DNA of 64,000 nt from Desulfitobacterium chlororespirans DSM 11544 (GCF_900143285.1 NZ_FRDN01000014.1:1-64000); one strand, 5' to 3'; shown: positions 8,432-17,659, counted from the first letter of the stretch. The notes: generated by a model from the letters alone, not told the origin. Made by a program: numbers and translations.

Positions 8432-9789
8432 TGGAAGAAAATCAAAGCATGGCCCTAAAGCCTCAGACCATGACCCAAGGCCCCATAGGCAGGCAGATCA
8501 TCATTTTCTCCTTGCCCCTGCTGGGCAGCAGTTTAATTCAGCAGCTGTATAATACGGTGGATTTGATCTTTGTCGGCCGCTTTCTGAATCCCAGTGCTGC
8601 CGCCGCCGTGGGTGCCGGCAGCTTATTGGTTTTTTGTGCCTTAGGTATCTTTATCGGCCTGAGTGTAGGTACGGGCGTGGTTACGGCCCGCTATCTCGGG
8701 GCGGGAGACTATGAACGGGTCAATAAGACGATTCACACCGCCATGGCGATGAGCATTTACGGCGGTGCGGTCTTTACTCTTTTGGGAATAGGTCTGGCAC
8801 CACTTCTTTTAAAGCTGCTGAATACCCCCCAGGAAATCATGGCCCAGGCAACGTTATATATCCGCATCTATTTTTGCGGATTTATGGCCATGAGCAGCTA
8901 TAATATGGGCGCCGGGATTCTGCGCGCTTTGGGAGACTCCAAATCGCCTATGATCTATCAGCTTATCGGGGGCTTAGGGAATGTAGGGGCGAACTTCCTG
9001 TTTATTCCCATTCTGGGCTGGGGAGTGGGGGGATCTGCGGTGGCCACCTTATGCTCCCAGACAGTGGCGGCCTTATTGGTGTTTCTTCATCTAGTCCGGG
9101 GGAATAGGTATTACCGTCTGCGCTTAAAGGGCTTGAGTATAGCAAGGGAGTACGGAGGCAGGATTTTAGCCGTGGGCATTCCGGCGGGCATTCAAGGGGT
9201 AGTCGTTACCTTATCCAACCTTTTGGTCCAGTCCCATATCAATACTCTCAGTATCAATAGTATTGCCGCCTTTACCGCCTATTTCAGGGTGGAGCTGTTT
9301 ATCTATCTGCCGATTTTAGCCATAAGCCAGACGGCAGGGATTTTTGCCGGCCACAATATCGGGGCGGGAAAGCTGAACCGCGTCAGGAAAGGAACCCGGG
9401 TCTGCCTGGCCATCGGAGTTATAACTGCGGTGAGCCTTAGCGGGAGTGTGCTTCTGATGGGAGAGCATCTTTTTGCTCTTTTCACTAATTCCAAAGCAGT
9501 GGTGGCGATCGGGCTGGAGTTGGCTAAAGTTACCTTTCCTTTTTATTTTATCTACGTGTTTTTAGAGATCTTTGCCTCGGTAGTACGGGGAGCCGGCAAG
9601 GCCATACCGCCGATGATCATCATTTTAGTGACTCTATGCGGCTTGCGGCTTATTTTGGTGAATGTATTTATGCACTTATGGCCTTCGGCCACCAGTGTGG
9701 CGGTTGTTTATCCTCTTACCTGGCTGACGGCTGCTCTTGCGCTGGGAGGCTATTACTTTCTGGGGAAATGGGGTAAACAGGAAGGTTAA
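8431..9789 (+). CDS. MATE family efflux transporter
   Basis: This 452-residue protein has about 12 hydrophobic segments in two similar halves and the MATE-type N-terminal pattern (SLPLLGSSLIQQLYNTVDLIFVGRFLNPSAAAAVGAG). MATE proteins export organic compounds using a sodium or proton gradient. The start overlaps the preceding stop by one base (TAATG), so it is the last gene of the riboswitch operon. The substrate is unknown; export of a by-product of the deacylase, or of a chelator, would fit the context but is inference. Confidence 0.92.
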   Translation: MEENQSMALKPQTMTQGPIGRQIIIFSLPLLGSSLIQQLYNTVDLIFVGRFLNPSAAAAVGAGSLLVFCALGIFIGLSVGTGVVTARYLGAGDYERVNKTIHTAMAMSIYGGAVFTLLGIGLAPLLLKLLNTPQEIMAQATLYIRIYFCGFMAMSSYNMGAGILRALGDSKSPMIYQLIGGLGNVGANFLFIPILGWGVGGSAVATLCSQTVAALLVFLHLVRGNRYYRLRLKGLSIAREYGGRILAVGIPAGIQGVVVTLSNLLVQSHINTLSINSIAAFTAYFRVELFIYLPILAISQTAGIFAGHNIGAGKLNRVRKGTRVCLAIGVITAVSLSGSVLLMGEHLFALFTNSKAVVAIGLELAKVTFPFYFIYVFLEIFASVVRGAGKAIPPMIIILVTLCGLRLILVNVFMHLWPSATSVAVVYPLTWLTAALALGGYYFLGKWGKQEG

Positions 9790-9833
9790 AACCCTATTCC
9801 GCTAGGTAACATATAGTTTGGAGAAATAGTACA

Positions 9834-9872
9834 GGGAGCCATTATCTATAAATGGTCTCTTTGTTTTTTTTA
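9834..9872 (+). terminator. Terminator of riboswitch operon
   Basis: GGGAGCCATT pairs, with one bulge, to AATGGTCTC around the loop ATCTATA. A T-rich run follows. Confidence 0.75.
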
Positions 9873-9958
9873 TTGAGTAGAGTTAAAATAGATCAATACT
9901 TATTGTAAAATCAAAGTGAGGCCCTATAGTTACTGAATGGATTCGGGAGGTGGCTCTA

Positions 9959-10624
9959 TTGTTGATTAGCGATTATGAAATGGCCTTAAGACTTTTGTTA
10001 GCCTGTATCTTAGGTGGGATTGTCGGTTGGGAACGGGAGAAGATCCACAAACCCGCAGGATTAAGAACACATATACTCGTAGCTTTGGGGGCTGCTTTGG
10101 TCACTATCGTGTCTATGTTTGCTTTTACTTCATTTGATTATGCCAATAAAGATCCGGGAAGAATAGCGGCTAATATCGTAACCGGTATTGGATTTTTGGG
10201 CGCCGGCACCATCATGCGCGAGGGCACCTCAGTCAAAGGGCTAACAACGGCCGCCAGCATTTGGGTGGTAGCGGCGATTGGCATGGCAGTGGCTACAGGG
10301 ATGTATTATTCTTCATTAATAACCACCTTCCTGGTCTTCCTGACCTTGGACGGCTTTTTTGAAAAGCTTCTCTTTCGCAACCAGCAGTTACTAAAAGTGT
10401 GTATTGCCAATGAATTTAAGCTGACAGAAATTGGTGAGGTTTTTGAAAAAAATGGCATCACGATTAAACATGTTTCCATTCTGCCGATCAAGTTTTCCAG
10501 GAATATTCCAGTTGAGTTCAGAATCAGGGTGCCTAAAGATATTGACTACTTCAAGATTTTAGGGGAGATTGTGGCTATTGATGGTGTAACGATGGAGGAG
10601 AGTATGCCCCTGTACCGGCGGTAA
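9959..10624 (+). CDS. MgtC/SapB family membrane protein
   Basis: The protein (about 221 residues) has the MgtC N-terminal membrane region with the signature GGIVGWEREKIHKPAGLRTH, ALGAALVTIVS and GFLGAGTIM, then a soluble ACT-like C-terminal domain. MgtC proteins modulate ATP synthase or magnesium homeostasis in other bacteria; the role here is unproven. The TTG at 9959 is preferred because GGGAGG at 9945-9950 is 8 nt upstream. The GTG at 9950 overlaps that ribosome site. Transcribed alone. Confidence 0.88.
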   Translation: MLISDYEMALRLLLACILGGIVGWEREKIHKPAGLRTHILVALGAALVTIVSMFAFTSFDYANKDPGRIAANIVTGIGFLGAGTIMREGTSVKGLTTAASIWVVAAIGMAVATGMYYSSLITTFLVFLTLDGFFEKLLFRNQQLLKVCIANEFKLTEIGEVFEKNGITIKHVSILPIKFSRNIPVEFRIRVPKDIDYFKILGEIVAIDGVTMEESMPLYRR

Positions 10625-10690
10625 CGGGATGCCGAAATCTGCTATAACTTTTTGAAAACGATAAACAGGAATTTATATGGAGGACTTAGT

Positions 10691-11110
10691 GTGCATAAAA
10701 AAAGAGAACTGATTGAAACCGGACCTTTCTATCACGGTACAAAAGCCGACTTGAAGATAGGAGACTTGCTGGAGCCTGGCTATAGCTCTAACTATGGCAA
10801 GCGAAAGAAGGCCAACTATGTCTATCTGACTGCGGCCTTGGATGCGGCCGTGTGGGGAGCAGAACTTGCAGTGGGCGACGGACCCGGTCGTATCTATTGT
10901 GTGGAGCCCACCGGCACCTTCGAGAATGATCCCAATCTGACGGATAAGAAGTTCCCGGGGAACCCGACCAGATCCTATCGCACCCAACATCCCTTGCACG
11001 TAGTAGGCGAAGTCTTGGAATGGGAAGGACACTCCCCAGAGGCGCTCCAGAAAATGCGGGATCATCTTGACGAACTCAAACGTCTCGGCATTGAGGCGAT
11101 AAACGACTGA
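10691..11110 (+). CDS. arr: Rifampin ADP-ribosyltransferase Arr
   Basis: The product (about 139 residues) matches Arr, which transfers ADP-ribose from NAD+ to the C23 hydroxyl of rifamycins and inactivates them. Family hallmarks are all present: FYHGTKADL with the conserved His near residue 15, GYSSNYGKRKKANYVYLT, AVWGAELA, IYCVEPTG and DKKFPGNPTRSYR. The GTG at 10691 follows GGAGGA at 10679-10684 with good spacing; an ATG at 10652 in the same frame lacks a site. It is a single gene with its own terminator. Likely confers low-susceptibility to rifampicin-class drugs (from family knowledge). Confidence 0.92.
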   Translation: MHKKRELIETGPFYHGTKADLKIGDLLEPGYSSNYGKRKKANYVYLTAALDAAVWGAELAVGDGPGRIYCVEPTGTFENDPNLTDKKFPGNPTRSYRTQHPLHVVGEVLEWEGHSPEALQKMRDHLDELKRLGIEAIND

Positions 11111-11176
11111 CTATGAGATAGTCAGCACAAAAGATACGTTTTTACCGTGTTTTCAGAGTAAATATAAAAACATACA

Positions 11177-11219
11177 GACAGGGGCAATATCAGAAAAATG
11201 TTGCCCCCTGTCCTTTTTT
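11177..11219 (+). terminator. Terminator after arr
   Basis: GACAGGGGCAA and TTGCCCCCTGTC form a strong stem followed by TTTTTT. Confidence 0.85.
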
Positions 11220-11357
11220 GTCATGCCGCTACTCGGTATGTGAAGAAAGAACGATGAATTAAAGCATGTTCTATGCTTATAATAGAAGTATTGAAGAACT
11301 ATAAAAAAATCAAAATCTAAAGAATTGGAAGCTTATTCTTTTAAGGAGATGATAGTC

Positions 11358-11765
11358 ATGCCGGAGAAGACTTTTCAGGAAGAAGGACAAGCAGAATTAC
11401 CCCTTCTTAAGGATAAGAAATTGATTAAAGAAGAGGTTAACCGACGTTTGGTTCATGGGATTAAGCAGGGACATCTGGAATACGATGCTCTCTATAATCA
11501 TGAGAAATCCAGTTTGAACAAAGATGCTGAGATCTTAAGCATGCTTTTTCAGCGTCTGTTCTTTTATCGGTTAAATGAAAAGCTAGGAGCCTTCCACTGT
11601 GACCATACTTATCGTTTCAGCCGGCAAATACTAACCCAGATGCAGCTTAACCGCGGCAAAATCAACGATATCCTGGAGATTTTCCAAAAGAACGGCGGCG
11701 TGTGTGACTGTGAAGTGCTCTATAATGTTGAAAGTCGCTTAATCGGCAAAGACTCTCCAATCTAA
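11358..11765 (+). CDS. DUF2695-like protein
   Basis: The 135-residue soluble protein is not linked to a known activity. It is highly charged, and the C-terminal stretch [21 protein letters not shown] resembles the short DUF2695 domain with its CDCEVL motif (from memory). The ATG at 11358 follows AAGGAG at 11343-11348. Its stop overlaps by a few bases the end of the convergent msrAB gene, so both genes may share termination signals. The CxC pair could bind metal or undergo thiol chemistry, but that is speculation. Confidence 0.7.
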   Translation: MPEKTFQEEGQAELPLLKDKKLIKEEVNRRLVHGIKQGHLEYDALYNHEKSSLNKDAEILSMLFQRLFFYRLNEKLGAFHCDHTYRFSRQILTQMQLNRGKINDILEIFQKNGGVCDCEVLYNVESRLIGKDSPI

Positions 11766-12724
11766 TCCCGGAACAAACGGAGTAGATCTCCATACCCTTC
11801 ACGTTCCAGATCTTCTTTTGGTATGAAGCGCAGGGCCGCCGAATTGATGCAGTAACGCAAGCCATCCGGACCAGGCCCGTCATCGAAGACATGTCCCAAA
11901 TGAGATTCGGAATTGCGGCTGACGACCTCTGTGCGAGTCATATTATGGCTGAGGTCAATTTTTTCGACGATATTGCTTTTTAACACCGGTCTGGTAAAAC
12001 TAGGCCAGCCGCAGCCACTGTCGAATTTATCCTTAGAACTGAAAAGAGGCTCACCGGAAACGACATCGACGTAAATCCCCTCTTGCTTGTTATTCCAAAA
12101 CTCATTTTGAAAGGGAGGTTCTGTGCCTTTTTCCTGAGTCACATGAAATTGCAGCGGTGTTAAACGCTTTTTTAATTGCTCCTTTTCTTTTGCCCAATGT
12201 TTGTTAATGAAGGCATCCCGGCCTGAGCCCTGACGGTAAAGAGCATAACGAAACGCATTCTTTTGATGATAACCTTGGTGGTAATCTTCTGCCGGATAGA
12301 AGGGAACAGCCGGGAGAATCTCAGTAACGATGGGCTTATCAAAATGCGAACTACTGATTAAAGCATTTTTAGATTCTTCGGCCAGCCGGCGTTGTTCTTC
12401 GCTGTGATAGAAGATGGCTGTCTGATAGGATTCACCGCGATCGTGGAATTGTCCACCAGGATCGGTGGGATCGATTTGCCGCCAGAAAAGATCCAATAGT
12501 TCCTTATAGCTTACACGATTCGGATTGAATTTAATTTGGATCGCTTCCCGATGTCCGGTGGTGTGGGAACATACCTCGTTATAGGTGGGGTTTTCCACAT
12601 GGCCGCCGGTGTAGCCGGATAGAACCTCCAAAACCCCAGGCAAGGGGCTGTATACTGATTCCATACACCAAAAGCAACCCCCGGCAAAAGTGGCAACTTC
12701 CGGATTGGTTTTATCAACTGTCAT
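11762..12724 (-). CDS. msrAB: Peptide methionine sulfoxide reductase MsrA-MsrB fusion
   Basis: A 320-residue bifunctional enzyme reduces both S- and R-methionine sulfoxide in proteins. The N-terminal MsrA domain has the catalytic motif GGCFWC with Cys17. The C-terminal MsrB domain (from about residue 175) shows [26 protein letters not shown] and the catalytic [11 protein letters not shown] near residue 300. Zinc-binding CxxC pairs are not apparent in the MsrB part. A GGAGGG site lies before the ATG. There is no signal peptide, so it is cytoplasmic. Oxidative-damage repair would be useful to an anaerobe exposed to air. Confidence 0.95.
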   Translation of the reverse strand: MTVDKTNPEVATFAGGCFWCMESVYSPLPGVLEVLSGYTGGHVENPTYNEVCSHTTGHREAIQIKFNPNRVSYKELLDLFWRQIDPTDPGGQFHDRGESYQTAIFYHSEEQRRLAEESKNALISSSHFDKPIVTEILPAVPFYPAEDYHQGYHQKNAFRYALYRQGSGRDAFINKHWAKEKEQLKKRLTPLQFHVTQEKGTEPPFQNEFWNNKQEGIYVDVVSGEPLFSSKDKFDSGCGWPSFTRPVLKSNIVEKIDLSHNMTRTEVVSRNSESHLGHVFDDGPGPDGLRYCINSAALRFIPKEDLEREGYGDLLRLFRD

Positions 12725-13043
12725 AAAATCTTCCCTCCTTTGAGCATAGGATGGGCTTGAAAGCCTAAAGTTATCCTTACTTCAATAATAACTCTTTTCA
12801 TTGATAATTAAAAATATCAATCCGATCAGAATTATATTTTATGCTGTTCGGACTGGCCAAAAAGCGGAGAATACGTTAGAATTAACTAAATTCCGAATAT
12901 TTAAAAGATTAGAAAGGCTATTAGATGAGAGAGGAGGGTAAAAACTTCCGGAAAACAGTTCTTAAAACAAGCAGAATTGGTAACCCTAAGGTTGCCGGCA
13001 GAGAAAGTAGATTTTGAGTGATTAGAGCGAGGAGGAAAAAACC
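12725..13043. other. Intergenic region between msrAB and SDR gene
   Basis: This 319-bp region separates divergent genes and must hold promoters for both. A GGTAACC/GGTTGCC near-dyad lies at about 12978-12998. No convincing promoter pair, operator or small gene was recognised. Confidence 0.5.
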
Positions 13044-13802
13044 ATGAGATTAATGAATAAGGTAGCCATCGTAACGGGAGCAGCTTCCGGTATGGGCAAG
13101 GCAATTGCCTTTCTCTACGCCAAGGAAGGGGCCAAAGTCGTTGTATCGGATCTCAATCTTGAGGGGGCCCATAAGGTTGCCGAAGAGATTACTTCGGCAG
13201 GTGGCACCGCTTTGGCCATCAAGACCAATGTTGCTGTGGAAGAAGATATACAAACCTTGGTTGACACAGCTGTGAGTACTTATGGTACCGTAGATATTCT
13301 TGTCAATAATGCAGGGATCATGGATAATTTTGAACCTGCCGCTGACATAGAAGATAAGAATTGGGAAAGAATATTTGCCGTAAACACCACAAGCGTTATG
13401 CGTGCAACCAGGAAGGTTCTTCCCATATTCCTGGAAAAATCAAGCGGCGTCATAGTCAATATCGCCTCGGCAGGGGGATTAAACGGTGCCAGAGCAGGTG
13501 CAACATACACAGCCTCCAAACATGCCGTAATTGGTTTCACCCGGAATACCGGTTTTATGTATGCTCAGCAGGGTATTCGCTGCAACGCCATCGCCCCGGG
13601 AGCGGTAGAAACGAATATCGGGTCCACAATTACCGATCCTCATAAATTCGGTTCCGCACGGGCCTATGTCGGTATGGCCACCAATCCCCGCATGGGCAAG
13701 CCTGAGGAGATTGCTCAGGTGGCATTGTTCCTGGCTGCGGAGGAGTCCAGTTTCGTCAATGGAGCTGTTATTGTAGCTGACGGAGGCTGGTCTGCCTACT
13801 AA
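13044..13802 (+). CDS. Short-chain dehydrogenase/reductase (SDR)
   Basis: A 252-residue classical SDR. The Rossmann motif TGAASGMG spans residues 11-18, NNAG is at 88-91, and the catalytic set is Ser142, Tyr155 and Lys159 (YTASK). Asp36 after the second strand favours NAD(H) over NADP(H). It oxidises or reduces an alcohol/ketone; similarity is to glucose dehydrogenase and 3-oxoacyl-ACP reductase types, so the substrate is open. A GAGGAGG site precedes the ATG. It appears to be a single-gene unit with a terminator about 65 bp after the stop. Confidence 0.9.
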   Translation: MRLMNKVAIVTGAASGMGKAIAFLYAKEGAKVVVSDLNLEGAHKVAEEITSAGGTALAIKTNVAVEEDIQTLVDTAVSTYGTVDILVNNAGIMDNFEPAADIEDKNWERIFAVNTTSVMRATRKVLPIFLEKSSGVIVNIASAGGLNGARAGATYTASKHAVIGFTRNTGFMYAQQGIRCNAIAPGAVETNIGSTITDPHKFGSARAYVGMATNPRMGKPEEIAQVALFLAAEESSFVNGAVIVADGGWSAY

Positions 13803-13864
13803 AACCCTTTGTATTATTGGGAAAACCATCAAAATAGAAAAGCATTAGCAAAGCAATGATATTC

Positions 13865-13906
13865 AAAATGACAGTGGCGGAGTTTTCTGCATACTGTCAT
13901 TTTTGC
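13865..13906 (+). terminator. Terminator after SDR gene
   Basis: AATGACAGT (13867) pairs with ACTGTCATT (13893-13901), followed by TTTT. Confidence 0.75.
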
Positions 13907-14037
13907 TTATTTAACCTTCCTGGTTGCAGGCACAACGGCACGAGCAGATAGATTACTGCAGGCAGGAGCATCGGTATATTGAAGGGGAGCAGTTGCAGCT
14001 TAACCTGTTGATTATAACCAATTCTAACCGATTATAA

Positions 14038-14065
14038 TTGACAGAATATAGACTAGTGATAAGAT
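14038..14065 (+). promoter_or_regulatory. Promoter of molybdopterin enzyme gene
   Basis: TTGACA at 14038-14043 and TAAGAT at 14060-14065 are 16 bp apart, 54 bp ahead of the start codon. Between the preceding terminator and this promoter (13907-14037) nothing else was recognised. The surrounding sequence repeats short AACCNATTATAA-like blocks that could be regulator sites. Confidence 0.55.
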
Positions 14066-14118
14066 GAAACCAAAGTGGTTACAACCAAGGGACCACCAGA
14101 GAGGGGAGAAGAACAAAG

Positions 14119-16377
14119 ATGGGAGAATGGAAAAAAAGCGGTTGTATACTCTGTGCCCAGAACTGTGGCCTGGAACTGGAGATAGAGGACAATCATATCC
14201 TCAAAATCCGTGGGGATAAAGACAATCCCCGCAGTCTCGGCTATTGCTGCCAAAAAGGTCTAAAGATCGCCCATTATGCCCATAATGGGGATCGCCTTCA
14301 TTATCCTTTGAAAAAAGCAGGAGACCGTCATGTGCGAATCAGCTGGGAACAAGCCATTGGTGAGATTTCGGAAAAACTATTGTCCATTAAAGAAGACCAT
14401 GGACCTAAATCCTTTGCTTATGTGGGCGGCGGCAATGTAGGAGGGCAGATGGAGGTCGGCATTGGGTTAAGACTGCTGGGCCTCCTGGGTTCACGCTATT
14501 ATTATTCTTCATTGGCACAAGAATTTTCCAATGTCTTTTGGGTGGATGGCCGGATTGCGGGAAAGCAGGGGCTAACCTCCATGTCCGATGCCCATGGGGC
14601 AGATACATTGGTGGCGTGGGGTTGGAATGGCTGGATGAGCCATCAGGAACCGCGTACCCGTCTCTTGATCAAGGAGTTTGCTGAGAATCCCCATAAAAAA
14701 CTGCTTGTTATTGATCCGCGCCTATCGGAGACGGCTAAATTTGCGGACCTTCATCTGGCCCTGCGCCCAGGGTCTGATACATTGCTCTTAAAAGCCATCA
14801 TCCGTATTATTCTCGAGCAGGAATGGGAAGACAAAAAGTATCTTAAAGACCATGTGAGCGGGTGGGAAGAGGTTGTTCAGCTCTTCAATGACTTTGATCC
14901 TAAGCGAGCGGTGGAGGAGGTCTGCGGACTCAATTATGAGGATGTGGTGGAGACGGCCCGCCTGATTGCCCAAACCAAGTCCTGCATTCATCAGGATTTG
15001 GGGATTTATATGAATCGCAACTCCACCCTCAACAATTACTTGCTGCATATTTTACGGGCTATAACAGGACGTTTGGCTGTGGAAGGGGGACAGATTTTTC
15101 CTGCTTTCCTTTATCCCATGGGAAGCGACAGCGATGAGCGCCATCCGAAAACCTGGCGTACGGTGAAACATAAGATGTTTCCCGTGTTGGGGGTATTTCC
15201 GCCGGCCATCTTGCCTGATGAGATCCTCCATGATCATCCGGAGCGCATCCGCGCTTTAATCGTCAGTGCCTGTAACCCCCTGCGCTCCTGGCCGGATACC
15301 CTGGCTTATGAAAAAGCCTTCCAGGCCCTGGAACTTTCGGTGTGTATTGATATTGCTTACACCGAAACCGCCCGCTTGTCCGATTATGTCCTGCCCAGTC
15401 TCAGTTATCTGGAATCCTATGATACCACGTGTTTTAATTATTCCTATCCAGAGTTTTATTTTCAGATGCGTCAGCCTGTCCTGGAGCCCGTCAGCCCGGA
15501 AGCCCGAGAGGGTTCAGCGATTATTTTAGAACTGATTAAAGCCATGGATTTTTTACCGGAACTGCCGGATCGGCTCTATGTGGCAGGACAGCAAGGCATT
15601 ACCTCATATTTAGGGGCCATCAACGCTTATTTCCTGGAAAATCCCCAGCACGCCAAACTGGCTCCCCTCATCCTGGCGGAAACTCTGGGGAAGGCCCTCG
15701 GCTCCGTCAACCAGGCCTTGATCGCAGGCCTGCTGATCAACAGCAGTAAAGCCTTTAAAGCCGGCGCTGCGGCCATGGGCTATCCTTCGGACATCACCAT
15801 AGTAGAGAAGATGTATCAGGATATTCTTGAGCATCCCCAGGGTTTAATCCTGGCCAGATTCCAGGGTGACAACTTTCAAATGCTGCACACCCCAGACAAA
15901 AAACTGTCCTTGAACATTGAGGAGCTCTTCGAACCTCTGCAAGCAGCCACTATCGATAAGGAAAGGGTGGAGCTGGAGCTGCCTGAACATTATCCTTTGA
16001 TCCTCCACGCAGGGCTTCATCATGAGACTGTGGCCAACACCATGCTGCGCAATCCCCGGTGGAACGGCTCCCGGCGCTGGGCAACCATGCTTATGCATGA
16101 GGCGGATGCCGGAAACCTGGGACTTACCGACGGAGGCAAAGCTGAAATTACGACAAAAGCCTCCACAGCGCTGATCGAAGTTGAAATTAGTCCCCACGCA
16201 GCTCGAGGTTGTGTCTACATCCGCCATGGCGGAGGACTGGTCTATGAAGGCAGCAAATACGGAGTCAATGTCAATGAGTTAGTCCAGAGCACGGACAGAG
16301 ATGAGATGGGCACGCCCATGCATCGCCGGATTCCTTGCCGGGTGGAAGCGGTGGGGGGTAAGAGACAATGCAATTAA
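14119..16377 (+). CDS. Molybdopterin oxidoreductase (DMSO reductase family), cytoplasmic
   Basis: The 752-residue protein belongs to the molybdenum/tungsten bis-MGD family. An N-terminal [4Fe-4S] site is formed by Cys9, Cys12, Cys16 and Cys43. Central cofactor-binding domains include WGWNGWMSHQEPRT and VIDPRLSETAKFADLHLALRPGSD, and the C-terminal MGD-binding domain has LHHETVANTMLRNPRW. There is no twin-arginine signal, so it is cytoplasmic, and no electron-transfer subunit genes are adjacent. That lone-subunit layout recalls acetylene hydratase and relatives as much as formate dehydrogenase; the substrate cannot be fixed from sequence. An Rrf2 regulator overlaps its 3' end. Confidence 0.85.
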   Translation: MGEWKKSGCILCAQNCGLELEIEDNHILKIRGDKDNPRSLGYCCQKGLKIAHYAHNGDRLHYPLKKAGDRHVRISWEQAIGEISEKLLSIKEDHGPKSFAYVGGGNVGGQMEVGIGLRLLGLLGSRYYYSSLAQEFSNVFWVDGRIAGKQGLTSMSDAHGADTLVAWGWNGWMSHQEPRTRLLIKEFAENPHKKLLVIDPRLSETAKFADLHLALRPGSDTLLLKAIIRIILEQEWEDKKYLKDHVSGWEEVVQLFNDFDPKRAVEEVCGLNYEDVVETARLIAQTKSCIHQDLGIYMNRNSTLNNYLLHILRAITGRLAVEGGQIFPAFLYPMGSDSDERHPKTWRTVKHKMFPVLGVFPPAILPDEILHDHPERIRALIVSACNPLRSWPDTLAYEKAFQALELSVCIDIAYTETARLSDYVLPSLSYLESYDTTCFNYSYPEFYFQMRQPVLEPVSPEAREGSAIILELIKAMDFLPELPDRLYVAGQQGITSYLGAINAYFLENPQHAKLAPLILAETLGKALGSVNQALIAGLLINSSKAFKAGAAAMGYPSDITIVEKMYQDILEHPQGLILARFQGDNFQMLHTPDKKLSLNIEELFEPLQAATIDKERVELELPEHYPLILHAGLHHETVANTMLRNPRWNGSRRWATMLMHEADAGNLGLTDGGKAEITTKASTALIEVEISPHAARGCVYIRHGGGLVYEGSKYGVNVNELVQSTDRDEMGTPMHRRIPCRVEAVGGKRQCN

Positions 16378-16823
16378 GCAGCAGGTTTCCTGTAGCGGTA
16401 CAAATCCTTATTATCATTGCCTGGTGTCCTGAAGATGTCAAAGTGACCAGCGAAGCCCTTGCTGTGAGTGTCAACACCAATCCAGTTTTGATCCGGCGCA
16501 TTATGGGGTACTTAAAAAAAGCCGGCCTGATCGCTATTTCTTCAGGTACCGGAGGAGCAAGGCTAACCAGAAGTACGGAGGAAATCACTTTATTGGCGGT
16601 CTATCGGGCAGTAAAATTAACGGACCAGCATGCACTGTTTGGCCTTCATGTTCATCCGAATGCCTATTGTCCGATTGGCTGCCGGATCAATGACGTGCTC
16701 CGGCCACCTTTAGAGGAAGCGAGAAATGCCCTTGAAGAGTCCTTGGCAAAAGTGACCATCCAAGAGTTGTTGGCATCCTTTCCACCCTTTGATTACACGA
16801 TTCTTAAGCATTTAAAGCTTTAA
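16368..16823 (+). CDS. Rrf2 family transcriptional regulator
   Basis: A 151-residue winged-helix regulator of the Rrf2 family. The N-terminal helix-turn-helix covers residues 1-65 (TSEALAVSVNTNPVLIRRIMGYLKKAGLI), followed by GGARLTR. It keeps two cysteines, Cys101 and Cys105 (YCPIGCRIND), in the region where Fe-S sensing members carry cluster ligands. Its start overlaps the molybdopterin gene by 10 nt, so the two are co-translated and it probably controls that operon, perhaps by redox or a cysteine-related signal (inference). Confidence 0.88.
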   Translation: MQLSSRFPVAVQILIIIAWCPEDVKVTSEALAVSVNTNPVLIRRIMGYLKKAGLIAISSGTGGARLTRSTEEITLLAVYRAVKLTDQHALFGLHVHPNAYCPIGCRINDVLRPPLEEARNALEESLAKVTIQELLASFPPFDYTILKHLKL

Positions 16824-16827
16824 TCGG

Positions 16828-16917
16828 TGCTTATTAATTTAGCTGATATTTATTAATTGGTGCTTATTAACTGATGCTTATTCACTGGTGCTATAAAATT
16901 TAACCCATGCTTATCGT
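16828..16917 (+). repeat. Degenerate TGCTTATT repeats
   Basis: TGCTTATT or a close variant occurs at 16828, 16861, 16875 and 16908, with TGCTATAA at 16889 and ATTTATTAATT between. The block fills the gap between the Rrf2 gene and the damaged hydratase gene. It could be repeated regulator sites or decaying sequence. Confidence 0.5.
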
Positions 16918-16939
16918 TAAATAGTTTGGAGGTAATATT

Positions 16940-17582
16940 ATGAAGGAATATAATTATTTCCGGGTCACAAGTAATGGCCCCATTGCCACCATGACCTTAA
17001 GCCGGTCGGAGAAGATGAATATCGAAATCCATGATCAGCAATCTCCTCAAAGTCCAGCGTGCTTACACCCGTTTTCAGGAGATGAATGCCGTTGTGGTCG
17101 CCGCCGTCAATGGGGCTTGTTATGGCTCGGGATTTGAAATGATCACAGCTTGTGACATTCGGCTGGCTTCAGCCGATGCCCGCTTTGCCATACCGGAAAC
17201 CTGTTTCGGCCTGGCGCCGGACATGGGAGGGACCCAGCGCTTACCCCGCCTCGTCGGTCCGGGACAGGCGAAACGGCTGATTCTGGCTTGTGAGGAGATC
17301 GATGCCCAGGAAGCCTTGCAGATGGGATTTATTGAGCTTATTGAAAAAAACTACGAAGGGTTACAGGCCAGAGCGCTGAAATTAGCCCAGCAGATTGCCA
17401 ATAATCCGCCCTGGGCAGTGCGTTTCGGCAAAAAAGCAATCAATGCGGCGGCAGATAGCAGCATTGCGGGAGGTCTGCTTCTGGAACAGATTCAATCAGC
17501 ATTCTGCTGCGGAACCCAAGATCAAAATGAAGCTGTAGCAGCGTTTTTTGAAAAGCGCAAACCCGTCTTTCAAGACCGCTAA
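16940..17582 (+). pseudogene. Enoyl-CoA hydratase/isomerase, internally deleted
   Basis: The first 27 or so codons read as a normal crotonase start (YFRVTSNGPIATMTLSRSEKMN) after GGAGG. The frame then changes near 17010-17030, and residues downstream from there (ISNLLKVQRAYTRFQEMN, AAVNGACYGSGFEM, ETCFGLAPDMGGTQRLPR) continue as the second half of a crotonase. The segment in between, about 50-60 residues with the usual FCAGGD-type oxyanion-hole region, is missing. Deletion plus frameshift should abolish acyl-CoA hydratase activity. Confidence 0.85.
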
Positions 17583-17631
17583 GAAAATCGGCAAAGAATC
17601 ATCTAATTGACCAACAGCATTGCTTATGTCC

Positions 17632-17659
17632 GGGATATCCCTATAGGATATCCCCTTTT
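17632..17659 (+). terminator. Terminator after crotonase pseudogene
   Basis: GGGATATCC and GGATATCCC form a 9-bp stem with a short loop, followed by CTTTTAG. Confidence 0.6.
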
